This document shows positions 8,494 through 16,049 of a stretch of DNA of 64,000 nt, in pieces. Positions within the stretch are counted from its first letter, which is position 1; every line of letters begins with the position of its first letter. A program made the position numbers and the translations under genes. The notes beneath the pieces were generated by a model. It ran no database searches and was not told where the DNA came from. It was given only the letters and a program-made list of their open reading frames with translations. The DNA comes from Iningainema tapete BLCC-T55 (GTDB lineage: Bacteria; Cyanobacteriota; Cyanobacteriia; Cyanobacteriales; Nostocaceae): contig NZ_JACXAE010000118.1 in assembly GCF_014698965.1 (NCBI RefSeq), positions 124,001 to 188,000 of the forward strand, given 5' to 3'.

Positions 8494-9538
8494 ACCAACA
8501 CTATCATTATTACTCTCAAACCCCTACAAATCTACCTATCTTATTCTTGGCGTCCTTCTCTTCGAGACGCTTTGCGAAGGCGTCTTAGCGATTCAGATAA
8601 AAATAGCCCAACCCACACCAATAAAACCAACAACACCATCAACTGAAGGCGAAATTATCCTTGATGAACAGCAAGATAATCAAGAGCAACAAGAGCGCAG
8701 TGAAGAGGAACAGCAACAAGTTGAAGAACAAGCAGATTCAGTTGTACCAAAAACGCAACAAAACCATGAAGCTAAACCAGATATAGATAAGTTGACAACA
8801 ATGCAATTTAATGATGATATGTGGAGGATAATGCGGGGTGGACTGCCTTGCTTGGAAACATCAGCGGATTGTTTACAAAAACTACAAGAAAAGGCTGTAG
8901 GGCAATCCTTATTATTGAAAGAGATTGATAATCGTATTCAAGAAGCCAACCAAAAGATTGAGGAAGCTAAATCTCGAAATCAGCGCTCAATTAAATTATC
9001 TATCCTGACTCCTGCTTTGCAGTATATGCTGGGACCAACATCAACGAGTACAGAAGCGAAAACACCAGGGCTACTGGATAATATTGCCGCAATTTTTCGC
9101 GGCGATTTGGGGATCATTAATGGATTGTTGCGCGTGATTGGCGTGCCTTTGTTTCAGGGAACGCAGGGTGGGAATGCAGAGGCGCAGACAAGAGCGATCA
9201 CCATCTCTGATATTAGCGTTAAAGTTGCCGAACTTCAACGTTCTAGAGCGCAGTTGGCAGAAACAATCCGGGAAAAGGTAGCTCAAGCTTTAGTGAAGTT
9301 TGATGAAGCCCGCACTGACTACCAAACTAGTCAAGTTGTGGCTGCTAGAGCAGTGCAACAATTTCAGGTATATTCCATGCGCTATGTGAGTGGAAATTCA
9401 GATACGGAATCTTACCTTGCAAAGCTTAACTCTTTAGATCGTACCAAATCTCAAACCTATGCAGCCTGGGCAAAGATGCGGAGGGCGCTGTTTGAAATTA
9501 AGCTGCTGGTTTTAAATGTCAAGGATGCTGAGATTTAG
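8486..9538 (+). CDS. Secreted coiled-coil protein of a plasmid-like module
   Basis: From the ATG at 8486 (AGGAG 12-16 bases upstream, overlapping the previous gene by eight bases) the product has 350 residues. The ORF is open 13 codons further back but without a site. An N-terminal hydrophobic segment (STYLILGVLLF) looks like a signal or anchor; it is interrupted by FETLCEGVL, encoded by a palindromic repeat. A Gln/Glu-rich tract follows (EQQDNQEQQERSEEEQQQVE), then two long helical regions at about 140-175 and 245-345 with heptad-like spacing, somewhat reminiscent of TolC/TrbJ-type helices. The function is unknown; the tight coupling suggests work with the YdjM-like protein. Confidence 0.65.
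   Translation: MVKPTLSLLLSNPYKSTYLILGVLLFETLCEGVLAIQIKIAQPTPIKPTTPSTEGEIILDEQQDNQEQQERSEEEQQQVEEQADSVVPKTQQNHEAKPDIDKLTTMQFNDDMWRIMRGGLPCLETSADCLQKLQEKAVGQSLLLKEIDNRIQEANQKIEEAKSRNQRSIKLSILTPALQYMLGPTSTSTEAKTPGLLDNIAAIFRGDLGIINGLLRVIGVPLFQGTQGGNAEAQTRAITISDISVKVAELQRSRAQLAETIREKVAQALVKFDEARTDYQTSQVVAARAVQQFQVYSMRYVSGNSDTESYLAKLNSLDRTKSQTYAAWAKMRRALFEIKLLVLNVKDAEI
8564..8586. repeat. Short palindrome inside the signal segment of a CDS
   Basis: GAGACGC and GCGTCTT flank the core TTTGCGAAG in a hyphenated palindrome. The same type of sequence recurs in the cluster at 43960-44020. It encodes ETLCEGVL in frame within the hydrophobic N-terminus of the coiled-coil protein. Confidence 0.65.
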
Positions 9539-9575
9539 GGGGCGATTACTGAGCATCCTTGCCTACTCAGATTAA

Positions 9576-9595
9576 AGCAGGCAGGGATGCCTGCT
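9576..9595 (+). terminator. Probable hairpin terminator
   Basis: AGCAGGCA and TGCCTGCT form a perfect 8-bp stem with a four-base loop, 37 bases after the stop of the coiled-coil gene. Only a weak T/A-rich tail follows. Confidence 0.45.
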
Positions 9596-9763
9596 TCCAC
9601 AAAAATAATATTTCAGTGAATGAGCAAAAAGGACACAATGAGAATATCTCATTTTTATCTAAAATTTACATATTTTTCGATTTATAGTCAGAAACTTTAT
9701 CAAATTCACAAATAATTTAAGGAAAACTACTTATGTGGAAGAATTTTGCAGGTATTAATTAGT

Positions 9764-10225
9764 ATGTACAGAAAAATAGTACTGGCGATCGCTACTGCTG
9801 TTCTATGGGTTGCAACGCTAGAAACTAAACCAGCTCAAGCTGCGACTTTTACGTTTTACAGTCCAGGAATCTACCCGTTTGGGTTAAATTACTTTACAGG
9901 GGAAGATACCAACGCAAATGGCTTGATAGAATTAAACGAATTGTCAGATTTTTTCGCCGATAAAAGACAGTATTGGGGTCAATTTGCATTATACGATTTA
10001 ACTGATGTACGTAGCTTTAGATATCCGTTAGGCGCTACTAGTGGCTTATCTTATGTGATCGGAAATAACAACCCTAAACCAGAATTGTTTGGATTTGGGG
10101 GTTTAGTAGCATCCATTCCATCTCCTCAACCTCCTACTTCAGTTCCCGAAGCTAGTACAATTATTGGACTAGGTGTTATAAGTCTCTACGGACTGTTAAA
10201 AAAAGGATCGTATAACTGCGATTAG
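9764..10225 (+). CDS. PEP-CTERM sorting-domain protein
   Basis: From MYRKIVLAIA at 9764 the product has 153 residues; an in-frame ATG six codons upstream at 9746 is the alternative. A Sec signal peptide is clear, with a cleavage site near KPAQAA. The C-terminus reads VPEASTIIGLGVISLYGLLK: a PEP-type motif, a hydrophobic segment and a basic end, which is the hallmark of exosortase substrates (here PEA instead of PEP). The middle 90 residues (GEDTNANGLIELNELSDFF) contain an EF-hand-like DTNANGLIELNE loop that could bind calcium. It should be exported and processed by an exosortase encoded elsewhere. Confidence 0.75.
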   Translation: MYRKIVLAIATAVLWVATLETKPAQAATFTFYSPGIYPFGLNYFTGEDTNANGLIELNELSDFFADKRQYWGQFALYDLTDVRSFRYPLGATSGLSYVIGNNNPKPELFGFGGLVASIPSPQPPTSVPEASTIIGLGVISLYGLLKKGSYNCD

Positions 10226-10271
10226 CTTTCTTGTGCGCGATTACATGGTAGTATGACTCGTGCGATCGCGC

Positions 10272-10394
10272 CTACCTCATTAAATTTTGGTACAAGCCCG
10301 TCTCATGGCAAGCAGAGGCAGGTAAGCAAAAAGTACTTGCAACACAGGTTGACAGAGTAATAGGTAGCGTGAGTTGTTTTAGTAGTTTTTTCAT
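10272..10394 (-). CDS. Short secreted peptide or truncated secreted protein
   Basis: A 40-residue minus-strand ORF: MKKLLKQLTLPITLSTCVAS then TFCLPASACHETGLYQNLMR. It has a lysine-rich start, a hydrophobic core and a PASA cleavage site, so it reads like a Sec signal peptide with only about 13 residues left after it. An AAGAAAG stretch precedes the ATG and TATAGT lies further upstream. It may be the surviving 5' end of a larger gene. It stands alone in the 10226-10707 gap, which otherwise shows no gene. Confidence 0.4.
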   Translation of the reverse strand: MKKLLKQLTLPITLSTCVASTFCLPASACHETGLYQNLMR

Positions 10395-10707
10395 GATTCT
10401 TTCTTATAAGTACTGAAATTTACAGGGTAATTTTACTATAAAAAGGTCAACAAAAGGGGATTAGTACAACCGCACAAGCTTCAACCTCACTTTTTCAGAC
10501 TTTTACTAACTTGTTTACTTAAGTTTACAAAATAATTACTGCAAAAGTCATGACTCCTTATGACATTTTCATACTGCGCCAAGAGAATATTTAAATTAAA
10601 TTATATTCATAGGTGAAAAGCACAAAGAGAAGCATAATTTTGTTCTAAAAATATTTGCATTACAGTGTTTTAACCAACTATTTATCATAATTAATAAGGA
10701 GCAAATC

Positions 10708-10878
10708 ATGAGTGCATTAATTACTATACAATCAACCTATGAAAAGAGTACAATCTTAACACAAGAAGCTCAAACATCATTAATCGATGTTCAAACAACA
10801 CAAAAAAAGCCTAATTTAATGGCTAAATGGATACTGAACGAGCAATCTCAGCTTCAGTGTCAATGGGTAATTGAATAG
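10708..10878 (+). CDS. Small hypothetical protein (56 aa)
   Basis: The ATG is preceded by a strong AAGGAG seven bases upstream, and a terminator hairpin follows the stop closely, so this is very probably expressed. The product starts MSALITIQSTYEKSTILTQE and ends KWILNEQSQLQCQWVIE. It has no signal peptide, membrane segment or recognised motif. Confidence 0.6.
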   Translation: MSALITIQSTYEKSTILTQEAQTSLIDVQTTQKKPNLMAKWILNEQSQLQCQWVIE

Positions 10879-10883
10879 CGAAT

Positions 10884-10909
10884 GGTGGGCATTGCCCACC
10901 CTTTGATTT
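10884..10909 (+). terminator. Rho-independent terminator
   Basis: GGTGGGC, ATT loop, GCCCACC, then CTTTGATTTT. It lies six bases after the stop codon of the small gene ending at 10878. Confidence 0.75.
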
Positions 10910-10997
10910 TCATCATGGGTGATCTCATTCGATCAGGTGAGCCAATTTGTGCAAAAGATGACTAAGATCGGATCAGGTGTACGATTGGAGTCAAAAA

Positions 10998-11684
10998 ATG
11001 CAGTATATTGCACAAGAGTTGATGCTCCTAGCGGTTCACGATGAAAAAGGAAGTATTGTATCATCAGCAACTCAATCTCTACCCTATGGCTTGATAGGTG
11101 CTGTGTTATTGGAACTTGTTCTGCAAGGAAAGCTTATTAGTGAAGATGGGAAACTATTCGTTGTTAATGCCACTACCACAGGCGACGAATTTTTTGATGA
11201 CTGTCTAAATGAGATTTTGACGGCTCGACGGAACAGAGACGCTCGCTTTTGGGTAACCCATTTGGTGCGTAAGTTTAGAGGATTTCAGTACGCGGTACTG
11301 AGTAACTTGGTTGAGTTAGGTGTTCTCAAGCAGGAAAAACACCGAGTATTAGGACTATTTTCTGTCCAGCGCTATACTATGATTAATCCTCGAGCAAAAC
11401 ATGTTATTGTTGATAGGGTACGTAGTAGTGTCCTTAATAAAACTAAACTCGATTCACGAACTGTCTCGCTAATTAGCCTCATCAAAGCTTGCAACCTCAC
11501 TAATTACCTGTTTGCACCTGAAGAACGAAAACAAGCTCGTCAAAGAATTGCAGAAATTGTCAGTGGTGAATTAGTAGGTAACGCGGTTTCAGAAACTGTA
11601 GCGAGTGTGCAGGCGGCAGTAAACGCTGGAATTACTGCCGCCGTTGTTGCTTCTACTGTGAGTTCCTCCTCATCCAACAGCTAA
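10998..11684 (+). CDS. GPP34 (GOLPH3/Vps74-like) family protein
   Basis: From the ATG at 10998 (GGAG about eight bases upstream) the product has 228 residues; an in-frame GTG at 10977 gives seven more. The pattern IAQELMLLAVHDEKGSIV, GLIGAVLLELVLQGKL, and FWVTHLVRKFRGFQYAVLS fits the GPP34 fold. In eukaryotes these proteins bind phosphatidylinositol-4-phosphate and glycosyltransferases at the Golgi; bacterial members, common in actinobacteria and present in cyanobacteria, have no settled role. The C-terminus is an Ala/Val/Ser-rich tail. It stands as a single transcription unit after a terminator. Confidence 0.8.
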   Translation: MQYIAQELMLLAVHDEKGSIVSSATQSLPYGLIGAVLLELVLQGKLISEDGKLFVVNATTTGDEFFDDCLNEILTARRNRDARFWVTHLVRKFRGFQYAVLSNLVELGVLKQEKHRVLGLFSVQRYTMINPRAKHVIVDRVRSSVLNKTKLDSRTVSLISLIKACNLTNYLFAPEERKQARQRIAEIVSGELVGNAVSETVASVQAAVNAGITAAVVASTVSSSSSNS

Positions 11685-12013
11685 AATTATGATTAGCGGA
11701 ACTTTTTCACACTTTGAAGTTAGATTTTGACGAAATTCAAAGACTCAGAACGCATGCAGGCGGTTTTTACTCGCATTTAGTGGTGAAAGCTCTATATTTT
11801 ATTGCTGAGTTCGGCTTACAATAACTATATGCGACATCTATCTAAAATGATCTTAATAGCGGCTTGCTGTGACAAAGAATGTAACCACTTAGTTTTGAGT
11901 TAAGTAGACAACTAGTTTCTTGCCGTTCAAATTTGAATTGAGCTAAATAGACTTTCATCAGGCAGAAATCATTCAAGCCATTGAAGACTTTCATAACGGG
12001 AGGATAAGTTCCA
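11685..12013. other. Intergenic region with possible gene debris
   Basis: No intact gene. A plus-strand frame ending near 11823 reads LKLDFDEIQRLRTHAGGFYS then HLVVKALYFIAEFGLQ and a stop; it lacks a start site and may be a relic. GGGAGG at 11998-12003 is the likely ribosome binding site for the next gene. Confidence 0.4.
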
Positions 12014-12427
12014 TTGACTTCTAATACACTTCAAGGACGAATAAGTCAACACCAATATCTGCGGGATTTGCGCAACAAGTTGCTACGTATGCACTCCTGT
12101 TTACTTGATACAGAACGCATCATTTACGAACAGGAACATGGACGAGTATCGAACGGAGAACTCCTTCATCTCGTTCTGGAGCATGAACAATTTGCTTGGC
12201 TACATCGTATTTCTCAACTTGTTGTCAAAATTGATGAAATACTTTCGGCAGATGAACCTGTTTCGCACGAAGATGCCCAAAATCTGATTGCCAACGCCCG
12301 CACGCTCATTGCGCCATCAGAATTAGGTAATGCATTTGCCAGAAAATACTATGCTGCGCTCCAGCGTGAACCTGATGTTGTGTTAGCACATGCACAATTG
12401 TCAGAACTTCTTGCGGCTAGCAAATAA
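12014..12427 (+). CDS. Conserved hypothetical helical protein (137 aa)
   Basis: The frame starts at a TTG at 12014 with GGGAGG eleven bases upstream; no ATG lies near. The product (TSNTLQGRISQHQYLRDLRN..., then MHSCLLDTERIIYEQEHGRV) is predicted helical throughout, with no membrane segment or known motif. The sequence feels like a conserved cyanobacterial protein of unknown function. It is monocistronic here. Confidence 0.6.
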   Translation: MTSNTLQGRISQHQYLRDLRNKLLRMHSCLLDTERIIYEQEHGRVSNGELLHLVLEHEQFAWLHRISQLVVKIDEILSADEPVSHEDAQNLIANARTLIAPSELGNAFARKYYAALQREPDVVLAHAQLSELLAASK

Positions 12428-13391
12428 ACATTATTTAACGGGTTGACAACAAGGAGTTGGGAGCGCAAGGCTATGAGGTTTTACCGTTGGGGCTTGAGTC
12501 ACTAGGAAAATTTCTCATGATTGAATTGAAAATCTAGCCTTGCGCTTCGACAATCGATTTACTAGCTTTTAAGAAGTTAAAAGTATGTTTCCAAAAAGCT
12601 TTTTAAACGACTCTGAGCTAAACACATTAATAAATTTATAGACTGCTTTCGTACTCACAATTAGGTTTGTGGCTAGGAGCGAGTGTAAGCGGCATGAACT
12701 AATTTTTGAATTCCACACACAACTAAACTCATTAAATATACTGGGCTGGAAAATAGTCAGTCTTGCTAGAGCTTGCACTTTTGCATATACCCTGAGCGTC
12801 ACGGTACTACGAACGTAGAGTTTATTTTCTACTTAATTTTACCTACTTACATATTGTTGAGGATACATTGAAGTCACACAAGAGACTCTATACTGTCCGG
12901 GACTTTCAGCCGATTCTAAAATAGTACATTTGTTCGCATTAAAAGGGCTAGCAGTACCCACTCTACTTCTGACTAGCTTCTTTTGCTATGTGCATAAGTT
13001 ATTTTATCTTGCAGCTATTAAGAGCTAGATTAAACATTTGTTCAATTATGTAGCTTTTGATGGATTACCTAAATGCAATGCCAAGTGAAACTCTCTTTAA
13101 AAACGACATCTAATGTAGAAATAGGAGATGTCGTATCTCTATAAGATATATTTTTGCGTATTAGTATTATTTGATACTACATTTTGGGTATTTAAGTAAT
13201 CTTTGTTTTACACAAGAAATTTTGTGAGTTAATTAAAAAATCTTTCTAAAGAAAGATGATCATCCTACCAAAGTTATATGTTAAAACTCTAGGATGATAT
13301 AGGGGTTCAGACCTCCTATTATCCAGGTTAAGTCCACAACCTCTTTAAAATTACACAACAGTACTTGAGCAATTTTAAATTGGAACAAAAA
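12428..13391. other. Long AT-rich region without a recognised gene
   Basis: About 960 bases. The only ORF of any length (minus strand, 12569-12802) has no supporting composition or start site. A perfect 9-bp inverted repeat, ACGACATCT/AGATGTCGT, sits at 13103-13111 and 13126-13134 with a 14-base loop. Nothing else stands out. Confidence 0.5.
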
Positions 13392-14177
13392 ATGATGAAC
13401 TTTGAACTTAACAGTGATTTCGAGGCAGCTACGGCTAAAATTGCCAATGCCGTGTTCCCCAATATTCAGTTTCAGATCATAGCTCAAGAAATTGGCATTG
13501 GTAACTTGTCTATTACTTGTAAGAATCCAAGATATTTTGGAGATAATTTTAGAATCAAATTTTATCCCAAGCTCAAAACGCTAATTGTTTCTGGATACTC
13601 ACATGAAGGAATGGTACACTTAACTTACACTCCAGATAATAATTATGAGTGGCGTAATGGCTCCGGACTGAAAATAAGTAAGCCTTCTTCTGTTGGAGAC
13701 AAATTTGAATATTTGGCAAGAACATTTTATCCATTTCTACAAGAATTCTATTTGGTAGAAGTGCTCACGGACTTCTCTTTTTCTTTTGAGTTGGAGACAG
13801 CGCTCGCTCTTATTGCCGCACAGAGTTTTCCTCATTATAATTTTAACTTTAGGTATTGGCAAAATCAAAATAAAGAAGTTTGTCTCCATTTTCAAGGTAA
13901 TAGAAACATAGAGCAAACATTAAACATTATTCCCGACCCATTATGTCAAAAAGAATCAATACTTTTTGATGTAGATTTTCGCAGTCAGCCAAAGTTATTA
14001 ACTATTAACACTAGATGGAATGACGACCAATACTTACTTTTTTATGATTCTGTCGGCTACTTGTCTTGGAATACATTGCAATTAGAGAACATTCATCCTC
14101 CCTCAGTATTGGGTAGAAGAATTGAAAATATTGCAGTTAAACTTTACCCTATTTTGGAGGAATTTTTTGCGGAATAA
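13392..14177 (+). CDS. Hypothetical protein with an internal duplication
   Basis: From MMNFELNSDFEA at 13392 the product has 261 residues; a TTG at 13365 is a weaker alternative. The two halves are related: residues about 10-117 (DFEAATAKIANAVFPNIQF ... YLARTFYPFLQEFYL) and 126-261 (SFELETALALIAAQSFPHYN ... IENIAVKLYPILEEFF). Each begins with a helix, has beta-rich text with R/N-rich turns, and closes with a YPxLxEF helix. No enzyme motif is visible. The duplicated fold suggests a binding protein, but nothing more can be said. Confidence 0.6.
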   Translation: MMNFELNSDFEAATAKIANAVFPNIQFQIIAQEIGIGNLSITCKNPRYFGDNFRIKFYPKLKTLIVSGYSHEGMVHLTYTPDNNYEWRNGSGLKISKPSSVGDKFEYLARTFYPFLQEFYLVEVLTDFSFSFELETALALIAAQSFPHYNFNFRYWQNQNKEVCLHFQGNRNIEQTLNIIPDPLCQKESILFDVDFRSQPKLLTINTRWNDDQYLLFYDSVGYLSWNTLQLENIHPPSVLGRRIENIAVKLYPILEEFFAE

Positions 14178-14260
14178 ATTACTAATTATGTATTATACCG
14201 CGCACGTTCGCTCTTCGTTACTATCTCGTGTTTCGTTGAAAGGGAGGATCGTGATCGCTA

Positions 14261-14314
14261 ATGTCAGCATGTGTTGTTGATACCAGTGTGGTTATTCAGT
14301 ATGCGATCGCCTGA
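14261..14314 (+). pseudogene. VapC-like PIN domain, N-terminal remnant
   Basis: Seventeen codons, MSACVVDTSVVIQYAIA, then TGA inside a GCGATCGC context. VVDTSVVIQY is the opening strand of PIN-domain toxins, with the first catalytic Asp. GGGAGG lies upstream. Nothing of the remaining domain follows, so this is a truncated toxin gene. Confidence 0.5.
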
Positions 14315-14417
14315 CTGATTGAAACTCATATTTTATGTTGAAGTAAAACACATTTCTGATACAATCGTGCTAAAGTTAATTTTTCCTTGCTGTAATTTTT
14401 AACAAAAATTTACAAAT

Positions 14418-14621
14418 ATGATTGTTCAAGATTACAATTCAACACATATAGAAGACAGCCTACTTCGACAAATAAATATCAAAGAACGACAGATCAAGAT
14501 TGCGCAAGAATTGAACATGCTTCACGTAGCTGAAGCGTTACAAAGTCAATTGTCAAGTTTACATCAGTTGTTATCGCCAGATCCTCAATTTGAGGCATTG
14601 ATGAGTTTGTTAGATAACTAA
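14418..14621 (+). CDS. Small hypothetical helical protein (67 aa)
   Basis: The ORF reads MIVQDYNSTHIEDSLLRQIN through AQELNMLHVAEALQSQLSSL to SLLDN. It is amphipathic-helical with no Cys, signal peptide or membrane segment. The regular composition and a long hairpin right after it support a real gene. The function is unknown. Confidence 0.55.
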   Translation: MIVQDYNSTHIEDSLLRQINIKERQIKIAQELNMLHVAEALQSQLSSLHQLLSPDPQFEALMSLLDN

Positions 14622-14683
14622 GTAAGCGTCAAAAGAATTTGGAATTAAGATTGTATAATTCCGAATTCCTCTGACTTGCTTAG
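14618..14683 (+). terminator. Long stem-loop after the 67-aa gene
   Basis: The outer arms CTAAGTAAGCGTCA and TGACTTGCTTAG pair imperfectly. The inner arms GAATTTGGAATT and AATTCCGAATTC pair with one mismatch. The structure begins within the stop codon and probably ends the transcript, though no T-run follows. Confidence 0.45.
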
Positions 14684-14954
14684 CAATAAGCATCTCGATC
14701 AGAACTATCAGTGTCTAGTGCGATCGCTCCACTTGATAAAATAATTTTATCTGCCCCTAGTTAAAGTCCGAATAGAGGCTTTTTCAGCATTTTTGATTCC
14801 CTACATTTAGATGTATATCTTAAGAAAGTATAGTATTTCCTTTTCAAGTATTTCTTCGGATAAATACTAATTAGTTCTGAAGGTAGATTAGCTCCTACTG
14901 TTTGAATTGTTATTGTGTAGACATCAACAGGAAACATTAACTAAGTTAACAAAA

Positions 14955-15227
14955 ATGAACATTCTTGCTTGGATTGTTTTAGGTTTAATTGCTGGTGCTA
15001 TTGCTAAAGCTATCTACCCTGGTCATCAAGGTGGTGGATTTTTAGGCACAATTCTTTTAGGAATTATCGGTGCTTTTGTTGGTGGTAGCTTGGGTGTATT
15101 CTTTAGTACTGGACAATTCGCACTTGCCGCTCCTACTCTAAGTATTCCTGGTGTAGCAGTAGCAGTTTTGGGTGCAATTATTGCTGTTTTCATTTGGAAC
15201 TTGATTACCAGCAGATCTGCTGTTTAA
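14955..15227 (+). CDS. GlsB/YeaQ/YmgE family membrane protein (transglycosylase-associated)
   Basis: From MNILAWIVLGLIAGAIAKAI at 14955 the product has 90 residues, the usual family size; the frame is open 16 codons upstream without support. Three hydrophobic segments, the second and third within GGFLGTILLGIIGAFVGGSL and VAVLGAIIAVFIWNLI, and the PGxxxGGFLG signature fit PF04226. Members are small inner-membrane proteins often induced by stress; the mechanism is unknown. A hairpin shared with the convergent GST gene follows. Confidence 0.85.
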   Translation: MNILAWIVLGLIAGAIAKAIYPGHQGGGFLGTILLGIIGAFVGGSLGVFFSTGQFALAAPTLSIPGVAVAVLGAIIAVFIWNLITSRSAV

Positions 15228-15308
15228 GAACTTAAATTACGTTAATTAATCATAAGACTCAGGGAACGCATTTGATTATTTATTATCCCTGAATTTAATA
15301 AAAATGAG

Positions 15309-15337
15309 TAGCGTTACCTATAATTATGGTAACGCTA
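15309..15337. terminator. Bidirectional terminator
   Basis: A perfect 10-bp inverted repeat, TAGCGTTACC/GGTAACGCTA, with a nine-base AT loop, lies between the convergent genes ending at 15227 and 15367. T-rich tracts flank it (TTCTTG one way, TCATTTTT the other). Confidence 0.75.
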
Positions 15338-15366
15338 TTCTTGTTGAGGAATTAGTAATACGAGAA

Positions 15367-16008
15367 TTATTGAATACTGTTGGCAAAGTCGTATTTACCT
15401 CCACGAGCAAGCGCACGTTGGTAACCCAGGCGCTCATGGATGCGACTGAGAAATTCTTTAAGCTTTGGACGGCTCTCAATTTGTTCTGCTTGCATAGCTA
15501 GCAGTTCAAGGGGAAAGCTCATTTGAATGTCAGCGGCTGTAAATTCCTCACCTACAAACCATGTACTTTTACTGAGTTCGCCTTCTATATAATCATAGTG
15601 AAGTTTGATTTGGGGTGCAATGAATGCGCTCATAGCTTCGCTGTCCCCTACTCCAAAACGTTCAAAGATTAGTCTAAGCAGCAGCGGTGGCATTGCAGAG
15701 CCTTCGGCGTAATGCAGCCAATAGGTGTAGCGCAGACGCTCTGGCGTACTAGGTGCTGGAATTAGCCGACCGTTACCGTAGCGATTTACTATGTATTCGA
15801 TGATAGCACCCGATTCAGCAATGGTGAGGTCGGCATCTGTAATTACTGGTGATTTGCCAAGAGGATGAATTTGGCGCAGTGATGCTGGTGCGAGCATCGT
15901 ATAAGGATCTCGTTCGTAGAATTTGATTTCGTACTCGATACCTAATTCTTCCAGTAGCCACAGCACGCGCTGCGATCGCGAGTTGTTTAAATGGTGGACA
16001 ACGATCAT
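15367..16008 (-). CDS. Glutathione S-transferase family protein
   Basis: A product of 213 residues. The N-terminal thioredoxin-like half reads MIVVHHLNNSRSQRVLWLLE, with HPLGKSPVI and then ESGAIIEYI; the latter carries the Glu-Ser pair that contacts the gamma-glutamyl group of glutathione. The C-terminal half is helical (FTAADIQMSFPLELL), as in GSTs. SRSQRVLW gives a Ser in the usual activating position. It probably conjugates or reduces small electrophiles in the cytosol; the substrate is unknown. It follows the beta-helix gene and is convergent with the YeaQ-like gene. Confidence 0.88.
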   Translation of the reverse strand: MIVVHHLNNSRSQRVLWLLEELGIEYEIKFYERDPYTMLAPASLRQIHPLGKSPVITDADLTIAESGAIIEYIVNRYGNGRLIPAPSTPERLRYTYWLHYAEGSAMPPLLLRLIFERFGVGDSEAMSAFIAPQIKLHYDYIEGELSKSTWFVGEEFTAADIQMSFPLELLAMQAEQIESRPKLKEFLSRIHERLGYQRALARGGKYDFANSIQ

Positions 16009-16049
16009 AAAACATTTCTCCTAGTGGTAGCTATTTGCTATCCGACCTC

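Noticed and set aside
12569-12802. Minus-strand ORF of 77 residues in the long gene-free stretch
   Set aside because: No binding site, no family look, and composition like the surrounding AT-rich DNA.
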